Source: Desulfobacca sp. (GTDB taxonomy: Bacteria > Desulfobacterota > Desulfobaccia > Desulfobaccales > Desulfobaccaceae). From it: a stretch of 64,000 bases of DNA. Positions within the stretch are counted from its first letter, which is position 1. Each line of letters starts with the position of its first letter. Both the position numbers and the translations under genes were made by a program. The stretch lies in assembly GCA_020725545.1 (NCBI GenBank), contig DYEV01000002.1, forward strand, positions 36,161 through 100,160. Direction: 5' to 3'. Shown here piece after piece: positions 1 through 9,118 of the stretch. The notes below the pieces were generated by a model, which ran no database searches, was not told the origin of the DNA, and worked only from the letters and a program-made list of their open reading frames with translations.

Positions 1-512
1 AATAAAAAGTAGTATTGACTCCGGAGACCGGCGCCCACTGGCAGAGTCAAGATCCCCAAGTCCAAAGCTGGTAAGCGGCCGATGCCGACGATCCCCATGG
101 AGCCGGAAGTGAGGGACTCCCAGTTATCCACAATAACCCGGGGTATCTCCAAAGAAGCCAGTGTCGCCAGGGCGAAATAAGCCCCCCGCAGTTTCTTAAA
201 GACCAGACCCCAAAGGAGGCCGTAGAGGGCGCCAACCATCCCGCCGGCTACGACCGCCGGATAAACCGGCATCAGCAATTTCTGCTGCAACAAGACGGCG
301 GCATAGGCCCCCAGCCCGAAAAAGGCTCCATGCCCCAGAGATAAGAGCCCACTCAACGCCAGGATATTCCAGGCCATGGCCAGGGCCGCATAGAAGCAGG
401 CCAGACCAAAGACCAGGAGATAGACCTCGGCCTCAGGAAAGAGCAGCGGCCCAACTATCAGAAGCAAGGCTGCCAGCCAGGAAAAGACTTTTCTCACAGT
501 ATCCGGTTCCAT
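1..512 (-). CDS. livM: LivM-type branched-chain amino-acid ABC permease (partial)
   Basis: Inner-membrane permease subunit of a LivFGHMK-type transporter that imports branched-chain amino acids or related compounds. I translated the minus strand from an ATG at 512; about 170 residues are visible and the C-terminus runs off the left edge. The protein begins MEPDTVRKVF and has hydrophobic helices from about residue 10, then the LSLGHGAFFGLGAY segment typical of LivM, followed by further helices. It lies 62 bases downstream of livH and belongs to the same minus-strand operon. The ATPase genes livG and livF are presumably just outside the window. Substrate specificity cannot be read from the sequence. 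Confidence 0.85.
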   Translation of the reverse strand, partial: MEPDTVRKVFSWLAALLLIVGPLLFPEAEVYLLVFGLACFYAALAMAWNILALSGLLSLGHGAFFGLGAYAAVLLQQKLLMPVYPAVVAGGMVGALYGLLWGLVFKKLRGAYFALATLASLEIPRVIVDNWESLTSGSMGIVGIGRLPALDLGILTLPVGAGLRSQYYFL

Positions 513-574
513 CAGCACAATTTTTTGCCTGGCCTGGCGCTGGCCATCGTCACCAACTGTGTCGGGTGTACGCC

Positions 575-1444
575 TCACGAGGCGATATCATGCTTAGCGC
601 CGGCCTGAGGCCGACCAACCAAAATCAGCAGGAGGACCAGGGCACTGACCAACTCCCGCCAACTACTGCCGACGGCCAGGGCTGTGAGAGACTCGGCCGC
701 ACCCAGGAGCCAGCCAACCCATAATAAGCTGCCAGTCCGGCCGACACCGGCAGCAATGGTCAGAATGATGGCAATGAGAGTAGGTTCCAAGCCGCCGGCC
801 GGGTGGAGGTACATATTGACCGCCATCAACGGACCGGCCAAACCGATCAGGACGCCGCCCAGGCCAAAAGCCAGGAGCTGCATCTGGTCCACTCTGATCC
901 CGGCTAAAGCTGCGCCCTCCCGGTTCTGAATGGTGGCCCGCAAGGCCTTGCCGGCAAAGGTCCGATACAGAAACAGATAGACCGCTGCCGTGGCAGCCAG
1001 CGAACCCAGTAACAGCATTGCCTGATTGGCCGTCATCATAAGGGAACAGGCCGGCAGGTCTAAAACCACGGTAGTCGGTAGTAAAAGCAAACGATAATCC
1101 GCGGAAAAAAGCCCTAAAAAAAGGTTTTGCAGGACGATGGCCAACCCGAAGGTGACCACCAGGGAATTTAATTCGAAAGGCTCGGGCAGACGGTGCAGGA
1201 GCTCACGCAGCGCCAACATGGCCACCGGCAGAGACACCATGCATAAGATCAGGATCCATGAAAAGGGCAGGTGCCAGAAATGCCAGAGGGCAAAGGCCAG
1301 GTACCCGGCTAACAGGATAAAATCACCATGGGCCAGGTTAAAGGCCCGGGTGACGCCAAAAATGAGAGAAAACCCGAGACCGAGGAGGGTATAGAAGGAT
1401 CCCAGAGATAAACCGGAAAGAATGGCCTGTTGCCAGATACCCAT
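575..1444 (-). CDS. livH: LivH-type branched-chain amino-acid ABC permease
   Basis: Second inner-membrane permease of the LivHM heterodimer. It has 289 residues, the usual length, with about eight hydrophobic segments. The N-terminal GLSLGSFYTLLGLGFSLIFG and the FNLAHGDF motif are characteristic of LivH. The EAA-like loop region (ALRATIQNREGAALAGI) that contacts the ATPase lies near residues 168-185. It sits between livK upstream (gap of about 143 bases) and livM downstream, all on the minus strand, so it is most likely co-transcribed with them. Family assignment is firm; the actual substrate is unknown. Confidence 0.9.
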   Translation of the reverse strand: MGIWQQAILSGLSLGSFYTLLGLGFSLIFGVTRAFNLAHGDFILLAGYLAFALWHFWHLPFSWILILCMVSLPVAMLALRELLHRLPEPFELNSLVVTFGLAIVLQNLFLGLFSADYRLLLLPTTVVLDLPACSLMMTANQAMLLLGSLAATAAVYLFLYRTFAGKALRATIQNREGAALAGIRVDQMQLLAFGLGGVLIGLAGPLMAVNMYLHPAGGLEPTLIAIILTIAAGVGRTGSLLWVGWLLGAAESLTALAVGSSWRELVSALVLLLILVGRPQAGAKHDIAS

Positions 1445-1587
1445 GATGAATGCGAGGTTAGCGAAATTGAGTTATTTGGTCCCCAAAAGGCAGACACTGG
1501 TCTGTGACTTGGTGGTTGTCCAGAAAATCCACCCTCATCGGGCCTAGGCCCGTCCGGAGCTGCGTTTGCCCAGGGAAATACGCCTGG

Positions 1588-2892
1588 TTATTCCTGGCCG
1601 GAATGCGGCAGAGGGTAGATTAATCTGCCAGTAGCCTGCTCCGGCGGGTAAACCACCTGCAAGACACCGTTCTGGATCTGCACGATGACCTGTTGATACT
1701 CCAAGGGATCGCCGTACTCGGAAAAACGTAGCCGCCCCATGGGTAGGAGGAGGTCGATCCGACGCAACTCCTGAGCAATGGCTGGGCCGGAGAGAGGTTG
1801 TCCTTGCTCCACAACCGCGCTGATGGCGGCAAGCATCGCCTTGGCCGCCGCATAACCGTGCATGGTGGTACTGTTGGGCAGGTGGCCATACCTGGCCTGA
1901 AAGGCTTGGACAAAGGCCTCCGAGGCGGCTTCGGTGCCGGGATAGGTAATGCCGGGATTCCAGGCACACATGCCCAGCAGCCCCTCACTGTTCTGCCGTA
2001 GTTCCCGCAGGAATTTTTCATAGGCGACGCCCCAGGGAGCGACGAAAGCCTGCAGGGGCACTTGTTGTTCCCGCAGTTGCCGGACCAACAGGAGATTGTC
2101 CGGGAAAAAGCCACCGGAAATAAGGACTTCGGCCTTGGCTTCCCGAACTTTCAGGAGCAGCATGGAAAAATCCGGGGTCCCCGGCCGGAACTTTTCAAAC
2201 ACCAAAACCCGGATACCCTGTTGGATCAAGAGGTCTCGCACAGAGGCGGCAAATTCCGTGGAACCTGGCGTGGCCGTATACAGGATGGCCACCGTCTGAG
2301 GTTTAACCACGTCGCTGAGGAAACGGCTCAGAGGCTGGACAATGCCGGCCATAGAGGAAACCCGGAAAAAGAACGGATTTTTTTGGGCTGTCAGAGATTG
2401 TTGGAGACTGGCCGCAGCCACATAGGGCGTCTGCTGGCGGGCGGCCAACGAACTAATGGGCCCCACCAGCGAATCCACATAGCCCCCCAAGAGACCCACC
2501 ACCTTCTCCCGGTAGAGCAGGTCTTGGGTCTGGTTCAGGGCTACATCGGGGCGGCTTTGATCGTCTCGGCTGAGCAAGACGAGGGGGCGCCCCCCGATGC
2601 CCCCCTGGGCATTGGCTTCCGCCACCGCCGCTTCGATCCCTTGATGAATCTCCAGACCATGCAGGGCCAGATTGCCGGTCAGGGGGTTGACTTCCCCCAA
2701 ACGGATGGCTTCACCCGCAGCAAAGGCCAGACCTGTCCAGACACAGACCAGGATAAGGGCCAAGAAAAGGGGAACGGAAAAAAAAGCAGAGGGCAAAGAA
2801 AAAAAACGCCGCCCGTGGGCCAGGCCGGCACCCTCCCGCTTATAGGTCGGAAAAATCCGGATTATTAACTCTCTTAGAGGATGCATGCTCAA
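1588..2892 (-). CDS. livK: ABC transporter periplasmic substrate-binding protein (LivK-like)
   Basis: Periplasmic ligand-binding protein that delivers substrate to the LivHM permease. It has 434 residues. A long, positively charged N-terminus precedes a hydrophobic stretch at about residues 38-58 ending in AFAAG, which reads as a signal peptide or membrane anchor. The mature part starts IRLGEVNPLTGNLA, and GGIGGRPLVLLSRDD and DSLVGPISSLAA follow the type-I periplasmic binding fold (Peripla_BP_6). The start could be the first ATG or the one two codons later. It is the first gene of the livKHM operon and faces away from murA. Related proteins bind leucine, short amides or aromatic acids; the ligand here is unknown. 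Confidence 0.87.
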   Translation of the reverse strand: MSMHPLRELIIRIFPTYKREGAGLAHGRRFFSLPSAFFSVPLFLALILVCVWTGLAFAAGEAIRLGEVNPLTGNLALHGLEIHQGIEAAVAEANAQGGIGGRPLVLLSRDDQSRPDVALNQTQDLLYREKVVGLLGGYVDSLVGPISSLAARQQTPYVAAASLQQSLTAQKNPFFFRVSSMAGIVQPLSRFLSDVVKPQTVAILYTATPGSTEFAASVRDLLIQQGIRVLVFEKFRPGTPDFSMLLLKVREAKAEVLISGGFFPDNLLLVRQLREQQVPLQAFVAPWGVAYEKFLRELRQNSEGLLGMCAWNPGITYPGTEAASEAFVQAFQARYGHLPNSTTMHGYAAAKAMLAAISAVVEQGQPLSGPAIAQELRRIDLLLPMGRLRFSEYGDPLEYQQVIVQIQNGVLQVVYPPEQATGRLIYPLPHSGQE

Positions 2893-3199
2893 ACCCTAAA
2901 AAGGCCAGCCCACAGCCCACTCCTCGAGAGCGGCCAACTGACTGATCTTGATCTTGGGCCAGAGATAATTGTGGTTATTGGTGCAAAAGAGCCTATCCGG
3001 CAATGATCATAAACCTTGCGATCAGGCTTAGCAACCCTATTTGCGCCCCCGAGCAAGGTTTTTGAGAATTTTTTCTCATTTTCTGCGGCTGTGATCCAGG
3101 CGGGACGTCGGCTGGCAGGAGAAATTAGGTCAGGAAATCACGAAACTTTATTGTGAGAAGATTCTTGAGATTTCATGTTTTTTATGATAGGCCAAGAGC
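2893..3199. other. Divergent intergenic region, livK/murA
   Basis: This 307-base region separates two divergent genes and must carry both promoters. It contains a 16-base palindrome TGAGAATTTTTTCTCA at 3063-3078 (6-base arms), and AT-rich sequence just before murA. No gene, tRNA or convincing sigma70 promoter pair was found in it. Confidence 0.5.
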
Positions 3200-4453
3200 A
3201 TGGATAAGATCGTTATTGCCGGTGGCAAACCTTTAAAAGGCGAGGTCATGATCAGCGGCGCCAAGAATGCCGCCCTGCCCATCTTAGCGGCGACGCTGCT
3301 GACGCCGGGTCTCCATGTCCTGACCAATGTGCCCAACCTGGCCGATATCCGCACTGCCAAAAAACTCCTGGCCAATCTGGGAGTGCAATTTACCGACCTG
3401 GCCGACGGCCTACAGGTGGACAGCACCGGGCTGGTCTCCTGGGAAGCGCCCTATGACCTGGTGAAAACCATGCGGGCGGCGGTGTTGGTGCTTGGCCCCC
3501 TGGTGGCCCGTTTAGGCAAGGCCCGAGTGTCATTGCCTGGCGGCTGTGCCATCGGCGCCCGCCCCATTAACCTCCATCTGAAAGGTTTGGAGGAGATGGG
3601 GGTCAGGGTGGCCTTGGCACACGGCTATGTGGAGGCCAGCGTCAAGCGTCTGGAGGGTGCGGAAATTATCCTTGATTTCCCCACGGTGACCGGCACCGAA
3701 AACCTGCTCATGGCGGCGACCTTGGCTCGGGGCCGGACCATCATCAGAAATGCGGCCCAGGAACCGGAAGTTTCTGATCTGGCCAAATTTCTCCGGGCCA
3801 TGGGGGCCCGCATCGAAGGCATCGGCACTGACGTCCTGATTATCGACGGCGTCAGAGAGCTGCAGCCGGCCTCCCACCGGATTATGCCAGACCGGATTGA
3901 GGCCGGGACATATTTAGCCGCGGCCGCCATCACCAGAGGGGAGGTCACCATCCGGCAGGCCCCCGTGGAACATCTGACGGCGGTCATTGACAAGTTCCTG
4001 GAGACCGGACTGAAGCTGAAAGTAGAAAAGGATACCATCCACGTCCGTCCGGGTGGGGCGCTGGTTGGCGTGGATATCAAAACCATGCCGTACCCCGGCT
4101 TCCCCACCGATATGCAGGCGCAATTTATGGCGACCATGTCCCTGGCCCGGGGCGTGAGCATCATCACCGAGACGATCTTTGAAAAGCGCTTCATGCACGT
4201 CAGTGAGCTCCGCCGTTTGGGGGCCGATATTGTGGTGTCCGGCAATCAGGCAGTGGTGCGGGGCACCAAAACCTTGCAGGGCGCGCCGGTCATGGCCACT
4301 GATCTGCGGGCCAGCGCCTCCCTGGTCCTGGCCGGCCTGGGAGCCCAGGGCCAGACAGAAGTACACCGGGTCTATCATCTGGACCGGGGCTATGAGCGCC
4401 TGGAGCAGAAACTGTCAGCCTTGGGGGCCAACATCTGGCGGGAAAAGGCTTAG
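3200..4453 (+). CDS. murA: UDP-N-acetylglucosamine 1-carboxyvinyltransferase MurA
   Basis: Cytoplasmic enzyme of the first committed step of peptidoglycan synthesis, transferring enolpyruvate from PEP to UDP-GlcNAc. It has 417 residues, matching the usual 417-420. Family hallmarks are the N-terminal [20 protein letters not shown] with the catalytic lysine/asparagine, the [15 protein letters not shown] loop holding the PEP-binding, fosfomycin-target cysteine, and [13 protein letters not shown] near residue 300. The ATG at 3200 gives the canonical N-terminus (MDKIVIAGG), though its ribosome binding site is weak. It is a single plus-strand gene, convergent with the HAD gene downstream. Confidence 0.97.
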   Translation: MDKIVIAGGKPLKGEVMISGAKNAALPILAATLLTPGLHVLTNVPNLADIRTAKKLLANLGVQFTDLADGLQVDSTGLVSWEAPYDLVKTMRAAVLVLGPLVARLGKARVSLPGGCAIGARPINLHLKGLEEMGVRVALAHGYVEASVKRLEGAEIILDFPTVTGTENLLMAATLARGRTIIRNAAQEPEVSDLAKFLRAMGARIEGIGTDVLIIDGVRELQPASHRIMPDRIEAGTYLAAAAITRGEVTIRQAPVEHLTAVIDKFLETGLKLKVEKDTIHVRPGGALVGVDIKTMPYPGFPTDMQAQFMATMSLARGVSIITETIFEKRFMHVSELRRLGADIVVSGNQAVVRGTKTLQGAPVMATDLRASASLVLAGLGAQGQTEVHRVYHLDRGYERLEQKLSALGANIWREKA

Positions 4454-4478
4454 CCCCTGGTTGCAAAGATTCTTTTCA

Positions 4479-4530
4479 GGAAAGGGTCCAGGGGGCAGAC
4501 CCCTCGGCACCCTCCCCGCAGTCCCAACTA
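4479..4530 (+). repeat. G-rich/C-rich intergenic repeat, copy A
   Basis: A G-rich block containing GGGTCCAGGGGG is followed by a C-rich block (CCCCTCGG, CCCTCCCC) and CCCAAC. The two blocks can pair to form a stem just after murA. Related copies lie at 10527-10582, 34975-35021, 46255-46312 and, on the minus strand, 36882-36921, always at gene ends. Confidence 0.55.
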
Positions 4531-4566
4531 TTTTCCCCACCTGCAGAAAATCAGGAGTAAGGCGGC

Positions 4567-5274
4567 TCAGATTTCGGCCAGCACATCCTCTGCAGTCCGC
4601 CCCGGCCCGGCTTGGGCCTCGGCCGGCATTAATTCCGTGAAATAATGGAGGACAGGGAAGCGGCGGGAGGTCTCGGCCGGGGCTTGTGAGCTGGAAATGC
4701 CTTTGAAAAAGAGATAGCGGATACCGTAGTCCCGGGCAGCCTGCAGAACCTCCCGATTATCGTCGACCAACAAAGTCCGCTGCGGCGCAAAACCGAGGCG
4801 CGCCTCCAGCGCCTCCCAAAACTGCCGGTGCTCCTTGGGAGCGCCCAGATCAAAAGAGGAGATCACCTGATCGAAATAGCCTAACAGGCCGACTTGATTC
4901 ATCTTCAGGTCCAGGGTCTTGTAGTGCGCATTCGTCACCAGGATGACCTTTTTCCGCAGGCCACGAACATACCGCAAGAACAGCTCACTGTCCGGGTGGA
5001 CCTCGATGAGGTGGCGAATCCCTTCTTTTAGAGCCGGGATGTCCAGATCTAATTCCCGGGACCAGAAGTCAATATCCGTCCAGTTTAAGGTGCCCTCCTC
5101 CCGTTGGTAGCGGGCAAACACCTCTTGTCGGGCCGCCTCCAGTTCCAAGTTATGTCGGCGGGCATATTCCTGGGGGACCAGGGTTTCCCAGAAATAATCA
5201 TCAAAATGTTTATCCAACAGGGTGCCATCCATATCCAGCATCACCCAATCGATTTCGTCCCAAGGAAAAAACAT
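4567..5274 (-). CDS. HAD-family hydrolase, GMP/IMP-nucleotidase-like
   Basis: Cytoplasmic haloacid-dehalogenase-type phosphatase of 235 residues. The catalytic motifs are in order: LDMDGTLLD near residue 14 (nucleophile and acid/base aspartates), VTNAH (motif II), GAPKEH (motif III lysine) and LLVDDN (motif IV). The overall layout resembles YrfG-type GMP/IMP 5'-nucleotidases, with a helical cap after HFDDYFWETLVP. I chose the ATG at 5274 because GGAGGT lies nine bases upstream; the reading frame stays open another 43 codons, but that extension looks non-native. It converges with murA. Exact substrate is inferred from resemblance only. Confidence 0.75.
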   Translation of the reverse strand: MFFPWDEIDWVMLDMDGTLLDKHFDDYFWETLVPQEYARRHNLELEAARQEVFARYQREEGTLNWTDIDFWSRELDLDIPALKEGIRHLIEVHPDSELFLRYVRGLRKKVILVTNAHYKTLDLKMNQVGLLGYFDQVISSFDLGAPKEHRQFWEALEARLGFAPQRTLLVDDNREVLQAARDYGIRYLFFKGISSSQAPAETSRRFPVLHYFTELMPAEAQAGPGRTAEDVLAEI

Positions 5275-5459
5275 CGACTTGATACCTCCAAAGCTTGCCC
5301 CCACCAGGGGGCCATCTCTACGGCAACAGTGTAGCAGAGCTGACCGGCCGGCGCCAGACATATTCCGCAGCAGCAGAAAAAGGGTTTTCGGGGACGGACC
5401 CAAAAGGGTTGGGGAGGCGGAGCAGACCGGCCCGTTGGGGCCTAAGCGGCCGGAGAAAA

Positions 5460-6353
5460 TTATTCAGCCGAGGGCGATGGGGAACCAGGCACAGCAATCT
5501 CCAGTCCCTGCCGACGGGCATAGACTTGAGTGAATTCCGCGCCCACGAAGATAATCTGAGCCGAATAAAACACCCATAAGAGGATGACCACCAAGGACCC
5601 GGCCGCGCCGTAGGCCGAGGCCAGGGTCTGGCGGTTTAAATACAGTCCTAGAAAGAGGTTGCCGATGCTGAAAAGCAGGGCGCTGACCAAACCGCCCCGG
5701 GCGGCGAAACCCCAAGGGACCGGGGCCGACGGCAGGACTTTATAAAAGGCGGTAAAGAGCGCAGTAAGGAAGGCCAGGTTAAAAAGGTGCTCAATGAGAC
5801 TGATCACCAGACTGGGCATGACCCAAAAATTGTCAACGCGCGTATAAAAAGCGGCCAGGAGGGATCTCAGGATGATGGAGACTAAAATGAGCAGCCCGAC
5901 CAGGAGGACCGCCAGAAGGGATTTACCCCGGTCACGGACCAGGCCCCACACCCCTGTGGCCCCGCTGTGAATACCCCACATCTGATCCAGGGCGTTGCGC
6001 AGCATCAGGAAGACGGTGGTGGAACCGAAGAGGATCAACCCGATGGCGATAATGGTGGCCAACACCCCGGAGCCCGGTTTGTAGGTGTTTTGAATGACGG
6101 TCATCAGGTTCTGGGCATGCTCCATCCCGACGTATTCGCCCAGACGGAGCACGATATCGGCTTGTACGGTCTCCCGACCCAGGAAATAACCGACCACCAC
6201 GGTTATGAGGATCAAGAGGGGGGCCATAGAAAAGAGGGTATAAAAAGCCAGGGCCGCGCCCAGAACCGGGACGTTGTCTGAACTCCAGGCCGTCGCGGTA
6301 TCCCGGAGCAACTGCCAGATCAAACGACCGGCGGCGAAAAGTTTGGTAAACAC
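5460..6353 (-). CDS. YihY/BrkB-family inner-membrane protein
   Basis: Integral membrane protein of 297 residues with about six hydrophobic segments. It has the family's N-terminal signature region (VPVLGAALAFYTLFSMAPLLILI), the RNALDQMWGI segment, and the C-terminal GAAGSLVVILLWVFYSAQIIFVGAEFTQ split over the last helices. This is the UPF0761/BrkB family, once thought to be ribonuclease BN; the function is not established, with transport or envelope roles proposed. It lies between the HAD gene and cysS on the same strand, with gaps of more than 100 bases, so co-transcription is uncertain. Confidence 0.85.
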   Translation of the reverse strand: MFTKLFAAGRLIWQLLRDTATAWSSDNVPVLGAALAFYTLFSMAPLLILITVVVGYFLGRETVQADIVLRLGEYVGMEHAQNLMTVIQNTYKPGSGVLATIIAIGLILFGSTTVFLMLRNALDQMWGIHSGATGVWGLVRDRGKSLLAVLLVGLLILVSIILRSLLAAFYTRVDNFWVMPSLVISLIEHLFNLAFLTALFTAFYKVLPSAPVPWGFAARGGLVSALLFSIGNLFLGLYLNRQTLASAYGAAGSLVVILLWVFYSAQIIFVGAEFTQVYARRQGLEIAVPGSPSPSAE

Positions 6354-6466
6354 ATTTTTTTGCTGAACTTGAAGTATACCTTATCCTTCGGTATCGATGT
6401 CATTGCAGGTAAAGGGTATATCTCTGCCCTGGTAACGGTAGGGAGATGGCAGGAGATTGAGTCCCA

Positions 6467-7939
6467 TCAGGCTTTCACCCGCCAAGTGGTGCCTTGGGGG
6501 GTGTCTTCCAGGAGAATACCGGCCTCGGCCAACTGCTGGCGGATGGCGTCGGCTTTGGCGAAATCCTTGGCTTGGCGGGCCACACGGCGTTCCTCAATCA
6601 ATTTTTCGATATCGTCCGGCGCCAGGGGCAAGGCCTCGCTCTTTTGCCGCAGCCGCCGCAGCATATCCTCGGGGTCTTGCTGCAGCAGATTGAGAATGCT
6701 GCCCAAGCCGGTCAGCTCGCGGCGCAGCCAGGCTAAAAATGCCTTGGCCGCCGCATCCGCAGGGTTGTTTTCCAGCGAGCGGTTGATCAACCGCACCGCC
6801 TCGAAGATGTGACCCAAAGCCAGGGCGGTATTAAAATCATCGTCCATGGCCTCCTGGAAGCGCAGCCGCAGGGTGCGCAGACGTTCGTGTGCATCACGGT
6901 TCAGCCCCGGCAGGGGATCATTAGGAGGAGCTGCCGCGGGAGGAGAGGCGTCAGCCACGGCCTGATCTAGGCGGGCCAGAGAGGCATACAGCCGTTCCAC
7001 GGCATTTTGGGCTTCGGCCAGGGCCTGGTCGGAAAAATCCAGGGGACTGCGATAGTGGTTCTGGATAAGGAAAAAGCGCACCACCTCAGGCTGAAATTTG
7101 GCCAGGACCTCCTGAATCGTGAAAAAATTGCCCAAAGACTTGGACATCTTTTCCTGATTGATGGTGACCATGCCGTTGTGCAGCCAGTAGCGGGCCAGGG
7201 GTTGGCCGTTGGCTGCCTCGGATTGGGCAATCTCATTTTCGTGATGCGGAAAGATAAGATCGGCACCGCCGCCGTGAATATCAAAGGTCGCACCCAAAAA
7301 GTGTTGGCTCATGGCCGAACACTCGATGTGCCAACCCGGCCGGCCCGGCCCCCAGGGACTATCCCATGAGGGTTCCCCCGGCTTGCTGGCCTTCCAGAGG
7401 ACAAAGTCGAAGGGGTTGTCTTTTTGGATATTGATATCGACGCGGGCACCGGCCAACATATCGTCCAGGCTGCGGCCGGATAGCTTGCCATAGCCGGGGA
7501 ACTTGGCCACCGCAAAATAGACATCGCCGTCCCGGTGATAGGCGAAGCCTTTCTCTTCTAATATCTTGATCATATTGATGATATCGGCGATATGTTCCGT
7601 GGCCCGTGGTTCGATATCCGCAGGACCGACCCCCAACGCTGCCATATCCCGCTGAAACGCTGAAATGTAGGTTTCGGCTATGGTCTGCCAGGAGAGATTC
7701 TCCTGCTGGGCCCGCCGGATAATTTTGTCGTCGATATCGGTGAAATTCCGCACCCAGGTGACCTGATACCCTTGAAACCGCAGATACCGGACCATGACGT
7801 CGAAGACCACGGCAGATCGGGCATGGCCGATGTGACAATCATCGTAAACGGTGACGCCGCAGGCATAAATCGTCACGACCCCGGGTTTCAAAGGGATAAA
7901 TTCTTCTTTGCGTTTCGTTAAGGTGTTGTAGACCAACAC
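6467..7939 (-). CDS. cysS: Cysteinyl-tRNA synthetase
   Basis: Class I aminoacyl-tRNA synthetase that charges tRNA-Cys in the cytoplasm. It has 490 residues. The HIGH motif appears as CHIGHARS near residue 36, the KMSKS loop as EKMSKSLGN near residue 268, and the zinc/cysteine-recognition segments as YACGVTVYD, WHIECSAM and FPHHENEIAQSEA. The C-terminal anticodon-binding helical region ends GTTWRVKA. The start is GTG at 7939, which gives the expected MLVYNTLTK N-terminus. A strong terminator of the preceding small gene lies directly upstream, so cysS probably has its own promoter in that short interval. Confidence 0.97.
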   Translation of the reverse strand: MLVYNTLTKRKEEFIPLKPGVVTIYACGVTVYDDCHIGHARSAVVFDVMVRYLRFQGYQVTWVRNFTDIDDKIIRRAQQENLSWQTIAETYISAFQRDMAALGVGPADIEPRATEHIADIINMIKILEEKGFAYHRDGDVYFAVAKFPGYGKLSGRSLDDMLAGARVDINIQKDNPFDFVLWKASKPGEPSWDSPWGPGRPGWHIECSAMSQHFLGATFDIHGGGADLIFPHHENEIAQSEAANGQPLARYWLHNGMVTINQEKMSKSLGNFFTIQEVLAKFQPEVVRFFLIQNHYRSPLDFSDQALAEAQNAVERLYASLARLDQAVADASPPAAAPPNDPLPGLNRDAHERLRTLRLRFQEAMDDDFNTALALGHIFEAVRLINRSLENNPADAAAKAFLAWLRRELTGLGSILNLLQQDPEDMLRRLRQKSEALPLAPDDIEKLIEERRVARQAKDFAKADAIRQQLAEAGILLEDTPQGTTWRVKA

Positions 7940-7965
7940 AAATAGTTACTCCCAGGTGCTGAGCA

Positions 7966-7989
7966 AAAAAGAGGCGGCAACGCCGCCCC
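7966..7989 (-). terminator. Rho-independent terminator of the zinc-ribbon gene
   Basis: Read on the minus strand, an 8-bp GC-rich stem (GGGGCGGC, loop GTT, GCCGCCTC with one G-T pair) is followed at once by six Ts. It lies about 65 bases after the stop of the gene at 8055-8540 and just before cysS. Confidence 0.8.
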
Positions 7990-8054
7990 TGAGGCGACCG
8001 GTTGCCCGAGCCGCAATTGGGGTTAGGTTTGGTTCTTGCTAAAGCACAGCGGCT

Positions 8055-8540
8055 TTACTTCTTTTTCTTAGTGGTGGTTTTGCTTTTTTTGGCTTTTTTG
8101 GGCTCAGCTTTACTTGCCGCCGTGTCCTTGCTCCGCGTGGTCGGGTGGGTGAGGGCCACGGGTTCACCGGCATACCGGCGGATATACGGCCGCCGCACCC
8201 GCCCGGTGGGAGCTGCTCCTTCGGCGGGGGCTGCCTTCGTCAGGGTGGGGGGATGGGTGGCCGACACCGGTTGGCCGGCATAGCGGCGAATATAGGGGCG
8301 GCGGACCCGACCTGAGGGTATTGATACCGCCTCCGCCGGCACGGCTTCCGGCACGCCGGCAGATTCCAGAACCGGGATCGCCGCGATGGTGGGCTGGGCC
8401 ACCGGTGGTCCTGGCTGCCCGATGCTATACAGGCGCTGGTCTTTGGGCAAATGACGAAGATCAGCTTGACAATATTGGCATTTTTGGGCACTTAGATCTA
8501 CCTTTGCCTGACATTGCGGACAGACCAATACCAGCCCCAT
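8055..8540 (-). CDS. Small zinc-ribbon protein with repeated RRPYIRRYAG motif and lysine tail
   Basis: Unrecognised 161-residue protein with three clear parts. Residues 7-24 carry two CxxC knuckles (CPQC and CQYC), a likely zinc ribbon. Residues 77-89 and 113-125 are near-perfect copies of GRVRRPYIRRYAG, each followed by PV and THP, with a 36-residue period. The C-terminus (about 140-161) is almost only lysine, alanine and threonine, like histone H1 or eukaryote-like HU tails. The rest is proline/alanine-rich and probably disordered. The high basic charge suggests nucleic-acid binding; this is inference. It is a single gene with its own terminator; the N-terminus resembles zinc ribbons in uncharacterised proteins. 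Confidence 0.7.
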   Translation of the reverse strand: MGLVLVCPQCQAKVDLSAQKCQYCQADLRHLPKDQRLYSIGQPGPPVAQPTIAAIPVLESAGVPEAVPAEAVSIPSGRVRRPYIRRYAGQPVSATHPPTLTKAAPAEGAAPTGRVRRPYIRRYAGEPVALTHPTTRSKDTAASKAEPKKAKKSKTTTKKKK

Positions 8541-9118
8541 GAGAATTCTCCTTTAAATCAGTTTCGTTAAATCTAGTTGTATAACAAAGAAAACGGCATT
8601 GTTCAAGTCTTTTTTGGGAATAATTTCACTATCACTAGCCTCGTTCCAGCACACTGCGCCTGCGACTCCCACGCCGCCATTTTCTGGACCGGCCCTGAGG
8701 CCGGCGCATCCCCTGGTTGGCAGCAGTGGCTCCGGATAAGGTCTTTGGGAAGGAGATCAAAAGGAGGTCAATCGGTCTGCGGGCTGGTCCAATGAGCTTG
8801 GGCCAACGCTTTGGCAGCCAGGCCATGACAGGTCCACCCTTGCGCCGAGTCCGTACGCCAGTTTTTCTCAAAATGACAGAAGACCCCGAGGCTCATCTGT
8901 GGTCTTCTCAAATTGAGAAGATATGGCTGGCGCATGCTGCCCGATGGAGTTGGCGCCTTTTATAGTATGAGGTATATCAATTAGTTAGAAGCGCAGCGGT
9001 CTGATCGGCCTTGGCAAGGGTCTTGCATTCTTGGAGAAGCGACCCGATGGCTTCGTGTGTCTGGTTGGCGGGTCGCCAGATAAATTTTTCGTCAAACAAG
9101 GGAGGTCATCTAACTGCC
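8541..9118. promoter_or_regulatory. Intergenic region with 17-bp palindrome (8904-8920) upstream of the glycosyltransferase
   Basis: The 578-base gap between divergent genes holds a perfect palindrome, CTTCTCAAATTGAGAAG, at 8904-8920 (8-base arms, one central base), about 200 bases before the glycosyltransferase start. Its shape fits a dimeric repressor or activator site. A weaker related string TTTTTCTCAAAATGA lies near 8862. No gene was found in the gap. Confidence 0.45.
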
